Of a stretch of DNA of 5,598 nucleotides, positions 5,264-5,598 are shown in pieces (position 1 is the stretch's first letter; each line of letters opens with the position of its first letter). A model generated the notes under the pieces. It worked only from the letters and a program-made list of their open reading frames with translations, searched no databases and had not been told where the DNA came from. Made by a program: the position numbers and the translations under genes. The stretch spans positions 1 to 5,598 of the forward strand of contig CAZWSE010000154.1 of the NCBI GenBank assembly GCA_964636575.1. The letters are read 5' to 3'. The stretch is from CAZWSE01 sp964636575. GTDB taxonomy: Bacteria > Pseudomonadota > Alphaproteobacteria > Rhodobacterales > Rhodobacteraceae.

Positions 5264-5598
5264 TGGTCGCCGTAGCCTCCCCAGAAAGACGCATCCGTCA
5301 GGATCGCCACAGGTTTGTTGCACATGAAGGTGTATTTCAGGATCGCATCCAGCTCATCCGCGTCCGATTCCTTGTGGAAGTGATAGGTCGGGATGTTCAG
5401 CTGGCTGAGCAGCGCTTTGGTGTGCACCGCCATTTCCACCTGACAGGCAACGGGTTCGCGCAGTTCACCACGGTAGCTGATAATCATGGGAAGCGGCATC
5501 CGGTAGTACTGGGTCAATGTGGCCAGCGTGTTGATGGTCACCCCAATGGCGGTGTTTTGCATGATGATCGCAGGGCGTTTGCCGCCCATAAAGGCACC
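5260..5598 (-). CDS. comD: Sulfopyruvate decarboxylase, alpha subunit (ComD-like), N-terminus outside window
   Basis: The last 112 codons of a minus-strand gene whose start lies beyond the right edge. The frame stays open to base 5598, so the ATG at 5589 is internal. Full-length alpha subunits are about 165-175 residues, so roughly the first third is missing, including the ThDP-activating Glu expected there. What remains is the pyrimidine-binding domain of a ThDP enzyme: GGKRPAIIMQNTAIGVTINTL, then PMIISYRGELREPVACQVEMA, and a C-terminal strand KPVAILTDASFWGGYGDQ. The order alpha then beta with an ATGA overlap to comE is the normal arrangement for the heteromeric decarboxylase. The visible part does not distinguish sulfopyruvate from phosphonopyruvate as substrate. 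The split-subunit layout is the argument for ComD. Confidence 0.85.
   Translation of the reverse strand, partial: GAFMGGKRPAIIMQNTAIGVTINTLATLTQYYRMPLPMIISYRGELREPVACQVEMAVHTKALLSQLNIPTYHFHKESDADELDAILKYTFMCNKPVAILTDASFWGGYGDQ

Noticed and set aside
5261..5323. An upstream ATG that would lengthen ComE by 20 residues.
   Set aside because: The added residues come from sequence inside comD, do not fit the family, and the ATGA overlap at 5263-5260 gives the normal 184-residue subunit.

Overview
The window looks like the chromosome of an alphaproteobacterium, most likely of the marine Roseobacter group (Rhodobacterales). That placement is an inference from the moderately GC-rich sequence, the style of the proteins, and a reductive pyrimidine-degradation cluster lying beside sulfopyruvate decarboxylase genes. 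The sequence alone does not fix a genus. Coding density is high and no stretch longer than about 125 bases lacks a gene. I see no tRNA, rRNA, insertion sequence, CRISPR array or prophage signal.

Layout from left to right. Bases 1-1139 (minus) hold a Zn-dependent amidase of the beta-ureidopropionase / N-carbamoyl-amino-acid hydrolase family, cut at its C-terminus by the window edge. It is divergent from a RutR-like TetR-family regulator at 1262-1867 (plus). The 122 bp between them carry a RutR-type operator, a tandem 10-bp repeat and an 11-bp perfect inverted repeat. The regulator converges on preA (minus, ending at 1921), with two hairpins between them. preT (3228-4562, minus) and preA (1921-3225, minus) form a tight two-gene operon encoding both subunits of NAD-dependent dihydropyrimidine dehydrogenase. 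Upstream of preT is a regulatory region containing a second RutR-like site and three copies of a TCACTGT heptamer. A rho-independent terminator at 4662-4688 then closes an unrelated-looking minus-strand operon, comD-comE (4709 to the right edge), which encodes the two subunits of a ThDP-dependent sulfopyruvate decarboxylase.

How the genes fit together. PreT-PreA reduces uracil or thymine to the dihydropyrimidine. A dihydropyrimidinase, not seen here and probably left of base 1, would open the ring. The amidase would release beta-alanine (or beta-aminoisobutyrate), CO2 and ammonia. The RutR-like protein is the obvious regulator. A 22-bp block around its predicted operator is shared, in the same orientation relative to the gene, by the amidase and preT promoter regions (18 of 22 bases identical). 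This suggests one regulon covering the first and last steps of the pathway. ComDE converts 3-sulfopyruvate to sulfoacetaldehyde in C3-sulfonate breakdown. Its terminator suggests it is transcribed separately.
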